Assembly (NCBI GenBank): GCA_902364065.1
Contig: CABJCJ010000024.1
Coordinates: 1-44,820 of the forward strand
Direction: 5' to 3'
DNA length: 44,820 nucleotides
DNA from: Veillonellaceae bacterium SB90
Lineage (GTDB): Bacteria > Bacillota > Negativicutes > Selenomonadales > Selenomonadaceae
Shown here: positions 16,162-23,886 of the stretch, piece by piece
Layout: each line of letters opens with the position of its first letter
Position numbering within the stretch: the first letter of the stretch is position 1
Notes under the pieces: model-generated
What the model saw: the letters and a program-made list of their open reading frames with translations, nothing else
Database searches by the model: none
What the model was told of the DNA's origin: nothing
Translations under genes and position numbers: made by a program

Positions 16162-17328
16162 TTACTTGCAGATTGCCTGCACGGCAGCCATGAGCTTCTG
16201 CAAATCTTCGGCCGAGGGAACGTTGGCCTGGCGCTGCTTTTCGAGTACGATCTCGCAGCCGGCAGCCTTGAGCTCTTCTTCGACGAGACCGATGCTCTGT
16301 CCGCCCCAGCCGTAGGAACCGAAGGCAAAGGCCTTGCGTCCCTTCGGTGCGAGGCCCTTCAGGTAACAGAGGAAGCTGGCGATCGTCGGCATCATCTGAT
16401 TGTTGATCGTCGGCGAGCCGACGGCAAGGTATTTGCTCGTGAGGATTTCCGTCAGGATATCGGAGAGCGCGTTTTCCTTGACATCGTAGAATATGGCCGG
16501 GATGCCCTTCTGCTGGAAGGCTTCGGTGATGGCACGTGCCATCATCTCCGTGGAATGCCACATGGTGTCGAAGACGACGACGGCGCGGTCCTCGAGCTTA
16601 CCGGTAGACCACTCCTGATAAAGATGAAGGATTTCCTTGACGTGGCTGCGCCAGATGAGGCCATGACCCGTCGCGATCATGCTGATATCGAGATCATGCA
16701 GGGCCTTGAGGGCTGCCTGTGCCTGACGGCCGTAGAGCATGAGGATATTCGCATAATACTTCTTGGCTTCAAAGAAGAGAGTCGGCAGGTCGTTGTCGTC
16801 GTCGTAACGGCAGCCCGAGGCAAGGTGCTGGCCGAAGGCATCATTCGAGAACAGGATGGTTTCTTCCGGACAGTAGGTGACCATGCTGTCCGGCCAGTGC
16901 AGCATCGGCGTCGGGATGAACTGCAGCGTGCGCTGGCCGATGGAGAGCGTGTCGCCGGCCTTGACGCCGATGTAGGGCAGTTCGCCGTAATGGGCCTTGA
17001 GGCCCTTGAGACCGTTCGGCAGGCTCGTGATGATCTTGGCATTCGGGCAGTGCTGCATCATGAAGGGGATGGCACCGGAATGATCGGGCTCGACGTGGCT
17101 CGAGACGATGTAATCGATCTTGGCCGGATCGATGACGGACGCGATGCGCTCGAGGAGCTCTTCCTTGAACGGTTCTTTGACGGTATCGATGAGGGTGATC
17201 TTTTCATCGAGGATCAGATAAGCGTTATAGCTGGAGCCACGGCTGGTCTCGTACCCGTGGAAGCTGCGCATGGACCAATCAATCGCGCCAACCCAATAGA
17301 TGTCTTTGCGGATTTCAACTGCTTGCAT
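16162..17328 (-). CDS. A-type flavoprotein (FprA, diiron MBL fold + flavodoxin)
   Basis: 388 aa. N-terminal metallo-beta-lactamase-like domain (1-250) with the diiron ligands His78, Glu80, Asp82, His83 in SSHVEPDHSG, a further His in PMLHWPDSM and Asp in FSNDAFGQH. The C-terminal flavodoxin domain (about 255-388) has the FMN loop VVFDTMWHSTEMMARAI. Family members reduce O2 to water or NO to N2O with electrons from rubredoxin or a similar donor, protecting anaerobes. No rubredoxin or C-terminal rubredoxin domain is present, so the donor is elsewhere. The gene is divergent from the RND operon; AGAGGG precedes its ATG. Confidence 0.92.
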   Translation of the reverse strand: MQAVEIRKDIYWVGAIDWSMRSFHGYETSRGSSYNAYLILDEKITLIDTVKEPFKEELLERIASVIDPAKIDYIVSSHVEPDHSGAIPFMMQHCPNAKIITSLPNGLKGLKAHYGELPYIGVKAGDTLSIGQRTLQFIPTPMLHWPDSMVTYCPEETILFSNDAFGQHLASGCRYDDDNDLPTLFFEAKKYYANILMLYGRQAQAALKALHDLDISMIATGHGLIWRSHVKEILHLYQEWSTGKLEDRAVVVFDTMWHSTEMMARAITEAFQQKGIPAIFYDVKENALSDILTEILTSKYLAVGSPTINNQMMPTIASFLCYLKGLAPKGRKAFAFGSYGWGGQSIGLVEEELKAAGCEIVLEKQRQANVPSAEDLQKLMAAVQAICK

Positions 17329-17397
17329 AATGTACCCTCTTTCCTTTATCTTCTTCTATCGAATCAATAAACGGCAGATATTCGTTACGCATCTTAT

Positions 17398-17425
17398 TTT
17401 ATATCGACTGCTTTGCTCTTGTAAA
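17398..17425 (-). promoter_or_regulatory. Promoter of the flavoprotein gene
   Basis: On the minus strand TTTACA (plus 17420-17425) is 16 nt from TATAAA (plus 17398-17403). It is about 70 bp upstream of the start codon. No Rex- or PerR-type palindrome was recognised. Confidence 0.5.
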
Positions 17426-17456
17426 CATGCAAATTATGAAAATAACGGCCAGATAA

Positions 17457-17508
17457 CGAAAACGTTTCGAAAAATTTATTTGTCAGCAGACATTAAATGC
17501 GGTAGGCT
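17457..17508 (+). promoter_or_regulatory. RND operon promoter with adjacent palindrome
   Basis: TTGTCA (17480-17485), 17 bp, TAGGCT (17503-17508). Just upstream a 13-bp palindrome CGAAAACGTTTCG (17457-17469) could be an operator; it resembles LacI/CcpA-type sites but with two mismatches to a cre consensus. No regulator gene lies beside it. Confidence 0.5.
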
Positions 17509-17560
17509 AAAGGCAGTAGTAAGAAGGACAGGAGAGACAGGAAAGGCAGGATCGTACGAT

Positions 17561-18829
17561 ATGCGGCATAAGATCACACAACTCAATCGCAGGAAGGCAA
17601 TCCTTTCCGGGTTGGCGTGTCTGCTGGTGCTGGTACTGGCACTTTACGGATTTCTCGGGCAGAGCAGGAATCAGAAGGTGAAAATCGCTCATGGAAAACC
17701 GCTCGTCAAGGTCGTGACCGTGAACCGAGCGGATATGATGCGCCATATCAATTTATCGGGGCAGACCGTGGCAGATGCCAATATACCACTGGCGCCCAAG
17801 TACACGGGGCGTGTCACGGAGGTTCGCGCCAGACTCGGTGACGAAGTCCGGGCAGGCGATGTATTGATGGTCCAGGATACCGGTGACCTCGACATCTCAA
17901 TTGCCGAGAACGATGCGGCGGCCGGAGCGGCGCAGGCCGATGCACGCGAAGCCGTGGCATCCTATGATGCCAATTACCTCAAGGCACGCAATGACCTGGA
18001 GCTCGAGACGAGCAAATACGAACGCAATCAGTATCTCTTCTCCATCGGGGCCATCTCGCAGGATACACTCGACAGCGTCAAGCAGGAATACCTCGCCTCG
18101 CAGGCAGCCTTCAATGTGCTGGCAGACCAGGTGCAGAACGGAGATGCAGCGAGCGTCCAGTCCAAGCAGTACACGGCGGAGAAGGCGGAGCGCGCTACGG
18201 ATGCCCTGCGCCGTCAGCGTGAGGACATGTATCTGCGAGCCCCGCGCGATGGTGTCATCGGCTACCGCAATGTGGAAGCCGGCGCCATTGTCTCGGCGGG
18301 CACGAAGGTGTTTTCCCTGGTCGACAACAGCCATATCAATGTAGACTGCACGCTGTCGGAGAGCGATGCGGCCATCCTCAAGACCGGTATGGTCGTGCAG
18401 GTGACGATCGATGCACTTGGCACGGACTACCCGGGGCGCATCGTTTACGTCAGCCCGGCCATGGACGATACGAGCAAGACGTATCAGGTGCGCATCGAGC
18501 TTGAGGCGGCTGCCGATGATATGAAGGCCGGTCTTTTCGCGCATACAGACATCGACATCCTGCAGCGTCCGCAGACCCTTTTCGTGCCGAAGGAAGCCGT
18601 GCTTTCGCGCAACGGGCAGCAGATCCTGTACGTCCTGAAACCGGACAGGAAAGTTGAGGAGCGCGCGGTGCGCATCGGTCTCATGAATGATGAAGCAGAG
18701 GAAATCATCGAAGGACTCGAGGATGGCGAGGTTGTCGTCGTGACGAATCAGGACAAGCTCAAGGACGGCACGGCCGTCGATGCGATGCCGTATGACGGCA
18801 CGGACGATACGGCGGGGGATGCATCATGA
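17561..18829 (+). CDS. RND efflux periplasmic adaptor (HlyD/AcrA family)
   Basis: 422 aa, links the inner-membrane pump to an outer-membrane channel. N-terminal anchor about residues 14-32 (ILSGLACLLVLVLALYGFL), lipoyl halves near PKYTGRVTEVRARLGDEVRAGD and AGAIVSAGTKVFSL, a helical hairpin of about 100 residues between them, then beta-barrel and membrane-proximal domains. No lipobox Cys is seen. I chose ATG 17561; the ribosome site is weak (AGG), and the longer frame from 17300 overlaps the divergent promoter. The stop overlaps the pump gene by 4 bp. Confidence 0.92.
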   Translation: MRHKITQLNRRKAILSGLACLLVLVLALYGFLGQSRNQKVKIAHGKPLVKVVTVNRADMMRHINLSGQTVADANIPLAPKYTGRVTEVRARLGDEVRAGDVLMVQDTGDLDISIAENDAAAGAAQADAREAVASYDANYLKARNDLELETSKYERNQYLFSIGAISQDTLDSVKQEYLASQAAFNVLADQVQNGDAASVQSKQYTAEKAERATDALRRQREDMYLRAPRDGVIGYRNVEAGAIVSAGTKVFSLVDNSHINVDCTLSESDAAILKTGMVVQVTIDALGTDYPGRIVYVSPAMDDTSKTYQVRIELEAAADDMKAGLFAHTDIDILQRPQTLFVPKEAVLSRNGQQILYVLKPDRKVEERAVRIGLMNDEAEEIIEGLEDGEVVVVTNQDKLKDGTAVDAMPYDGTDDTAGDAS

Positions 18830-21800
18830 ACATCACGCGCCTTTCCATCAAACGCCCTGTTGGCATCTCGATGATTGTCGCCTTTTTCGTCGTGCTGGGA
18901 CTTTACAGCTACTACCGCCTGGGCGTGGAACTCCTGCCGGCGCTCAATACGCCGTATGTCACCATTTCGGTCAAGTATCCGGGCGCCAGTGCAGAGTCCG
19001 TTGAGCAGGAAGTCGTCAAGCCCGTGGAAGATGCCGTATCATCCGTCTCGGGCGTCAAGAAAATCACGTCAACGGCCAGCTACGAACAGGCGCGCGTCAG
19101 CCTGGAGCTTGAGTTTGATACAAATGCCGATACGGCGGCCATCGATGCCAGCAAGAAGGTCGAGGCCATCAAGAACAAGCTGCCCGATGAGGCGGATTCG
19201 CCTGTCGTCGTCAAGCGTGACCTCAATGCGAAGCCTGTCGTGGAGCTGGCCGTTCTTTCCAACAAGAGTTTGGCGGAGACGTATACGGAAACGGAAAACG
19301 TCTTTTCGGAAATCATCCAGCAGGCAGGCGGCGTTTCGGAAGTACAGCTGCACGGCGGACGCGACCGCGAGGTGGCCATCGAGGTCAACCGCGACAAGAT
19401 GGCTGCCTACAAGCTGACGCTGACGCAGATCGCTTCTGCCATCCGCAACGAGAATCAGCTGCTGCCGTCGGGCTCGGTCTACACCGAGACGACGAAATCC
19501 GATGTGCGCGTCATCGCTCAGTTCAAGAAGGCATCGGATATCGAGAAGGTACAGGTCACGAATACGGCGGGAGAGAAGATCCCGCTGACGTCGGTGGCAA
19601 CCGTCAAGGAACAGGATGCCCGTGCTGACCGTTACGGCAGGCTCAACGGCGAGGATGCCATCAATGTGCTGATCTACAAGAACAGCGATGCCAATGTCGT
19701 GGAAACGGCCAACAACATACTCAAGAGCGTGGAGAAACTCCGCCAGTCGTATCCGGATTACCAGTTTGTCATCGTCTCGAACGATGCGGATTACGTCAAT
19801 GCCTCGCTGCACAGCACGATGGGCACGCTTATCGAGGGCCTCATCACGACGGGGCTCGTGCTGTTCTTCTTCCTGCGCGGCTGGCGCTCGACGGCTGCCG
19901 TCATGATTGCCATCCCGACGTCGCTGATCTCGACGTTCTTCGTCATGTACCTGTTCGGCTTCACGTTCAACATGATGTCGCTCATGGGCATGACGCTCTG
20001 TGTCGGCATTCTCGTCGACGACTCCATTGTCGTGCTCGAGAATATCGTGCGGCATCTGCAGCTCGGCGAACCGCCGGATGAGGCTGCCGAGAACGGCCGT
20101 ACCGAGATCGGCATGGCAGCCATCGCCATCACGCTGTGTGATGCGGCGGTCTTCATGCCAATCGCGTTCATGCAGGGCATGACCGGGCAGTATTTCCGCC
20201 AGTTCGGCCTGACCATTGTCTTCGCGGGACTCTTTTCGCTGTTCGTCTCCTTTACGTTGACGCCGATGCTGGCCTCGCGCTTCTTCCGCGGCGGCTATCA
20301 TCCGCCGGCATCGCGTGCCTTTGCATTCATGGACCGCATCGAGGATTGGGCCGTTTCCCGCTATGACCATATCCTGCAATGGAGCCTGGCTCATGAGAAG
20401 AAACTGCTGCTTTCCATCCTATCCATCTTTGTGGCCGTCATTTCTCTCGTGCCGCTTGGCTTTGTGGGCATGGAATACATGCCGCAGACGGATGAATCGA
20501 GCTTCACTGTCAGCATCCAGGCGCCGACGGGCTCTTCGCCGGCTGAAACGAACCGCGTGGCGGAAAAGATTGAAGCCAAGCTGGCCACGATTCCTGAGAT
20601 CAAGTACTACATGACGCAGGCGGGCGGCTCTACGGCTTATGAAGGGCGCATCAAGGTGCAGCTCGTCGACCGCAGGGAACGCGATCGCACGGTCTGGCAG
20701 GTGGCCAATGAGGTGCGCCAGCTGGCGGGAGAGATCAAGGAAGCCGATGTGCGCGTCGCGGAAACGCAGACGAATGTCGCCGGCACGACGAGCGGCGGCG
20801 GGGCCAAGGGCGGCAGCGGCGCCCTGCAGATCGAGTTGCGCAGCAATGACAATGCGGCGCTTGACGCCGCGACCGAGAAGGCCATGAGCATCCTCAAGAC
20901 GCAGGTGTCCGGCGTCACCGATGTCAATTCGTCGTACACGGAGGGCATGCCGGAACTCCAGCTCACGGTCAACCGCGAGAAACTAAAGGCATACGGCACT
21001 TCGCTGGCCGATGTCGATACGGCCTTTGCCTCGGCCATCTCGGGGCTCTCGGCCGGCGAGCTCAAGAATGATGTGACGAATGGCGGGCAGGACACGAGCA
21101 TCAAGGTGCGGTTCAGCAATGCGGACAGCTACAAGGCATCCGATGTATCGCGCGTGCCGCTCTCAGCCTCCGGCAAGCTCATCTATCTCGGCGATGTGGC
21201 CGATATCCACAATGGCCGCGGGCCTGTGAGCATCCGCCGCGTCGACAAGCAGCGCTCGGTCGCCATCGGTGCGAATCTCAGCGGCCGCCCCGTCGGCGAT
21301 GTCATGAAGGATGTCCAGGCTGCCTTCCAGAAGGAGGGGCTGGGCGAAGGCGTGACGTATCAATTCAAGGGACAGGCCACGAATATGAATGAAACGTTCT
21401 CGGAACTCTTGTCGGCGCTGTTTTTGGCACTCGTGCTCATCTACATGCTGCTCGCGGTGCTCTATGAATCCGTCATCACGCCGTTCATCCGCATGTTCTC
21501 TCTGCCGCTCGGACTCATCGGCTCCATCCTGCTGCTGTTCCTCACGCACAACACGCTGAATCTCTTCTCGCTCATCGGCATACTCGTGATGGATGGCATC
21601 GTCGCCAAGAACGGCACGCTGCTCATCGATTACACGCTGACGCTGATGGACAGGGGGCGTTCGGCGCGTGAGGCCGTGATCGAAGCCGGGCGGGTGCGCC
21701 TCAAGCCAATCTTCATGACAACGATCACGATGATGGTGGGCATGACGCCGATGGCGCTCGCGATGACGCCGGGATCGGAGTCGCGCTCATCGATGGCCTG

Positions 21801-21903
21801 GGTCATCATCGGCGGCCTGCTGACCTCGACGGTTTTCACGCTGATTGTCATCCCCATCATCTTCCTGTTCTTTGCCGAACACACGAAGAAAAAGCGTCTT
21901 TAA
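18826..21903 (+). CDS. RND multidrug efflux pump (AcrB/HAE1 family)
   Basis: 1025 aa, full-length proton-driven inner-membrane pump. It starts with the typical ITRLSIKRPVGISMIVAFF. The TM4 proton-relay Asp pair is in GILVDDSIVVLEN and the TM10 Lys in GIVAKNGTLLIDY. Two large periplasmic loops flank TM2-6 and TM8-12, and a short Gly/Ser-rich insert (TTSGGGAKGGSGA) lies in the second loop. It starts by ATGA overlap with the adaptor gene. No TolC-type gene is present, so a shared outer-membrane channel must be encoded elsewhere. Exported substrates cannot be predicted from this. Confidence 0.95.
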   Translation: MNITRLSIKRPVGISMIVAFFVVLGLYSYYRLGVELLPALNTPYVTISVKYPGASAESVEQEVVKPVEDAVSSVSGVKKITSTASYEQARVSLELEFDTNADTAAIDASKKVEAIKNKLPDEADSPVVVKRDLNAKPVVELAVLSNKSLAETYTETENVFSEIIQQAGGVSEVQLHGGRDREVAIEVNRDKMAAYKLTLTQIASAIRNENQLLPSGSVYTETTKSDVRVIAQFKKASDIEKVQVTNTAGEKIPLTSVATVKEQDARADRYGRLNGEDAINVLIYKNSDANVVETANNILKSVEKLRQSYPDYQFVIVSNDADYVNASLHSTMGTLIEGLITTGLVLFFFLRGWRSTAAVMIAIPTSLISTFFVMYLFGFTFNMMSLMGMTLCVGILVDDSIVVLENIVRHLQLGEPPDEAAENGRTEIGMAAIAITLCDAAVFMPIAFMQGMTGQYFRQFGLTIVFAGLFSLFVSFTLTPMLASRFFRGGYHPPASRAFAFMDRIEDWAVSRYDHILQWSLAHEKKLLLSILSIFVAVISLVPLGFVGMEYMPQTDESSFTVSIQAPTGSSPAETNRVAEKIEAKLATIPEIKYYMTQAGGSTAYEGRIKVQLVDRRERDRTVWQVANEVRQLAGEIKEADVRVAETQTNVAGTTSGGGAKGGSGALQIELRSNDNAALDAATEKAMSILKTQVSGVTDVNSSYTEGMPELQLTVNREKLKAYGTSLADVDTAFASAISGLSAGELKNDVTNGGQDTSIKVRFSNADSYKASDVSRVPLSASGKLIYLGDVADIHNGRGPVSIRRVDKQRSVAIGANLSGRPVGDVMKDVQAAFQKEGLGEGVTYQFKGQATNMNETFSELLSALFLALVLIYMLLAVLYESVITPFIRMFSLPLGLIGSILLLFLTHNTLNLFSLIGILVMDGIVAKNGTLLIDYTLTLMDRGRSAREAVIEAGRVRLKPIFMTTITMMVGMTPMALAMTPGSESRSSMAWVIIGGLLTSTVFTLIVIPIIFLFFAEHTKKKRL

Positions 21904-21933
21904 AAATTTTTGGCAGAAATTTTATTTTAGGGG

Positions 21934-21962
21934 TTGCATTCGCCTGCGTTCCGTTATATAAT
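21934..21962 (+). promoter_or_regulatory. Promoter of tRNA-Pro
   Basis: TTGCAT (21934-21939), 17 bp, TATAAT (21957-21962), ending 12 bp before the mature tRNA 5' end. Confidence 0.8.
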
Positions 21963-21974
21963 AGTCTACGTTGT

Positions 21975-22051
21975 CGGGATGTGGCACAGTTTGGTAGCGC
22001 GCATCGTTCGGGACGATGAGGCCGCAGGTTCGAATCCTGTCATCCCGACCA
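21975..22051 (+). tRNA. tRNA-Pro, anticodon CGG
   Basis: 77 nt with encoded CCA. Acceptor arms CGGGATG / CATCCCG pair fully. The anticodon arm CATCG-TTCGGGA-CGATG gives anticodon CGG. The T arm has GGTTCGAATCC. A minus-strand reading frame over it is an artefact. Confidence 0.95.
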
Positions 22052-22063
22052 TTTTTAGAACGT

Positions 22064-22093
22064 AAGACCAGTCTGCAGAGGCTGGTCTTTTTT
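22064..22093 (+). terminator. Terminator of tRNA-Pro
   Basis: AAGACCAG pairs with CTGGTCTT after a short loop, followed by TTTTTT. The 3' arm and tail are the start of the repeated block described next. Confidence 0.8.
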
Positions 22094-22188
22094 GTGTATA
22101 AAAAACATGCATAGGCAGCTACATGAAGCCGCTCATCGAGCACGGCCATGTCTGGTCTTTTTTGTGTATAAAAAACATGCATAGGCAG
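22082..22188 (+). repeat. Two exact 37-bp direct repeats, 70 bp apart
   Basis: Copies at 22082-22118 and 22152-22188 are identical and start with the terminator 3' arm plus T6. The 33-bp spacer can fold into an imperfect hairpin (GCCG/CGGC core with CATG ends), so copy 2 also looks like hairpin plus T run. Between 22189 and the permease promoter I see nothing else. Only two copies exist and there are no cas genes. Confidence 0.85.
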
Positions 22189-22261
22189 GGCAGGAAGACG
22201 GTGCATGGTGTTTTGACAGGCTGCAAAATGACATAAGGAGTGGTCAGACGTTTGCTCATTA

Positions 22262-22270
22262 TGTTATAAT
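22262..22270 (+). promoter_or_regulatory. Extended -10 promoter of the permease gene
   Basis: TGTTATAAT: TG one base upstream of TATAAT (22265-22270), with no good -35. It is about 36 bp before the start codon. Confidence 0.5.
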
Positions 22271-22305
22271 GTATACCTGTAAATAAAGGTAAGGAGTTGT
22301 TTCAT

Positions 22306-23688
22306 TTGAGAATCTTCCGTACAAAGAGCATCGCTGCGTACAAGCAGGATGCCTCGCGGTCGCACCTGCGGCGGGCCATGGGCTCGCTCGATGTCACGCT
22401 GCTCGGCATCGGCGTCATTGTCGGCACGGGCATTTTCGTGCTGACGGGTGTAGCGGCTGCCAAATATGCAGGACCGGCACTCATGCTGTCCTTCCTGATC
22501 GCCAGCATCGCCTGCGGTTTCGTCAGCATGGCGTATTCCGAGCTGGCTTCGATGGTGCCGGTGGCGGGCTCCGCCTATGCCTACGCCTATACGTCGGTCG
22601 GCGAGTTCTTTGCGTGGCTTGTCGGCTGGAACCTCGTACTTGAGTATTCCGTGGGGGCGAGTGCTGTCGCGGGCGGCTGGTCTGCTTATGTCGTCGGCCT
22701 GCTGAAGACGGCTGGCGTGGAACTGCCGGCCGCCTGGACCACGGTGCCGGCCGATGGCGGCGTGATTAACCTGCCAGCCGTTCTCATCACCTTGTTCCTG
22801 ACGTTCTTGCTTGTGCGCGGCGTACGCGAGAGCGTCACGGTCAACAAGGTACTCGTCGGTGTCAAGCTGGCGGCGATTTTCCTGTTCCTGTTTCTCGCGG
22901 CGCCTTCCGTCGATCCGGTGAACTGGGAGCCCTTCATGCCGTTTGGCTTCTCGGGGGTCTCGGCTGGTGCCGCTGTCATCGTCTTCGCATATCTCGGCGT
23001 CGATTCGATTGCGACAGCGGCAGAGGAGACGAAGAACCCGGCTCACGATATGCCGACGGGCATCATCGCGTCGCTGCTCATCTGCACCGTGCTCTACATC
23101 GCGGTGACCGCTGTCATGACGGGCAATGTCCCGTATACGGAGCTCGACAATGCAGAGCCCGTGGCCTTCGTGCTGCGCCAGCTCGGCTACCGTTTCGGCT
23201 CGGCACTTGTCGGCACAGGAGCGATTGCCGGCCTCACGACGGTGCTGCTCGTCATGATGTATGCGCAGACGCGCGCCTTCTTCGCGATGAGCCGCGACGG
23301 CCTCATTCCGCAGGCGGTCTGCAAGGTCCATCCGCGCTATGCGACGCCGCATCGCATCACGATCATCGTCGGCATTGCCGTCGCCGTCATCAGCGGTTTC
23401 ACGCCCATCAATGTCATCGCCGAGATGTGCAGCGTCGGCACGCTTTTCGCGTTTATCGTTTCGTCGGCCGGTGTGATGCTCATGCGCAGGAAGTATCCGG
23501 ATCTGCCGCGTCCGTTCCGCTGCCCCGCCATTTATGTCGTCGGCACGCTCGCAATCGTGAGCTGTGCGTACATCATGTACAACCTTTCGTCCATGACGTG
23601 GGAACGCTTCTGGATTTGGAGCGCGCTTGGCATCGTGATTTATTTCGCCTACGGCTATCGTCACAGCCGCCAGAATCGTGCTGACTAA
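22306..23688 (+). CDS. APC-superfamily amino-acid permease (CAT/YfnA-like)
   Basis: About 460 aa, inner-membrane amino-acid transporter with about twelve hydrophobic segments. The first helix has the substrate-binding GIGVIVGTGIFVLTG; the conserved loop YSELASMVPVAGSAYAY follows, and AEETKNPAHDMPTGI and FFAMSRDGLIP are family signatures. Start choice: AAGGAG (22291-22296) is 9 nt from TTG 22306, while an upstream in-frame TTG at 22297 touches the ribosome site, so 22306 is preferred. The substrate cannot be assigned; cationic or branched-chain amino acids are typical. Confidence 0.9.
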   Translation: MRIFRTKSIAAYKQDASRSHLRRAMGSLDVTLLGIGVIVGTGIFVLTGVAAAKYAGPALMLSFLIASIACGFVSMAYSELASMVPVAGSAYAYAYTSVGEFFAWLVGWNLVLEYSVGASAVAGGWSAYVVGLLKTAGVELPAAWTTVPADGGVINLPAVLITLFLTFLLVRGVRESVTVNKVLVGVKLAAIFLFLFLAAPSVDPVNWEPFMPFGFSGVSAGAAVIVFAYLGVDSIATAAEETKNPAHDMPTGIIASLLICTVLYIAVTAVMTGNVPYTELDNAEPVAFVLRQLGYRFGSALVGTGAIAGLTTVLLVMMYAQTRAFFAMSRDGLIPQAVCKVHPRYATPHRITIIVGIAVAVISGFTPINVIAEMCSVGTLFAFIVSSAGVMLMRRKYPDLPRPFRCPAIYVVGTLAIVSCAYIMYNLSSMTWERFWIWSALGIVIYFAYGYRHSRQNRAD

Positions 23689-23724
23689 GAAAAATTTAAG
23701 AATCACTTTCCATGCGGATTATTG

Positions 23725-23753
23725 TTTACAAGTTTTTGTATAGAAGGTATAAT
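23725..23753 (+). promoter_or_regulatory. nifJ promoter
   Basis: TTTACA (23725-23730), 17 bp, TATAAT (23748-23753). The leader to the start codon is about 125 nt and carries palindromes. Confidence 0.75.
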
Positions 23754-23757
23754 GAAG

Positions 23758-23840
23758 CTTGATGGATGACCATCAAGTTCATTAAGTTTTTCTATTGTCG
23801 ATTATCGAATGCTATCGCTTTGTTCGATAAACAGCGATAG
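23758..23840 (+). promoter_or_regulatory. Palindrome-rich nifJ leader
   Basis: CTTGATGG (23758-23765) and CCATCAAG (23770-23777) form a perfect 8-bp hairpin at the predicted transcription start. Downstream, CTATCGCT (23812-23819) and AGCGATAG (23833-23840) form another perfect 8-bp inverted repeat within a run of TATCG/CGATA half-sites (23798-23850). These could be a repressor operator or RNA structure; neither resembles a known Rex site. Confidence 0.55.
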
Positions 23841-23886
23841 TAGCGATAAAGGTAAAATCTTCATCAAGAGGGGAGCAATCACAAAC

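Noticed and set aside
16102..17370. Plus-strand open frame of 422 codons opposite the flavoprotein gene
   Set aside because: Diiron and flavodoxin motifs are on the minus strand; the plus frame runs through the terminator and promoter of that gene.
22082..22188. Possible miniature CRISPR array (37-bp repeats, 33-bp spacer)
   Set aside because: Only two copies, the repeat starts with a terminator arm and T run, and no cas genes are present.
21922..22206. Minus-strand frame of 94 codons
   Set aside because: It translates tRNA-Pro and its repeat backwards, a well-known type of false protein; the tRNA explains the sequence.
22264..23706. Minus-strand open frame of 480 codons opposite the amino-acid permease
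   Set aside because: Hydrophobic helices and APC motifs are on the plus strand; the antisense product is His/Arg/Asp-rich without structure.
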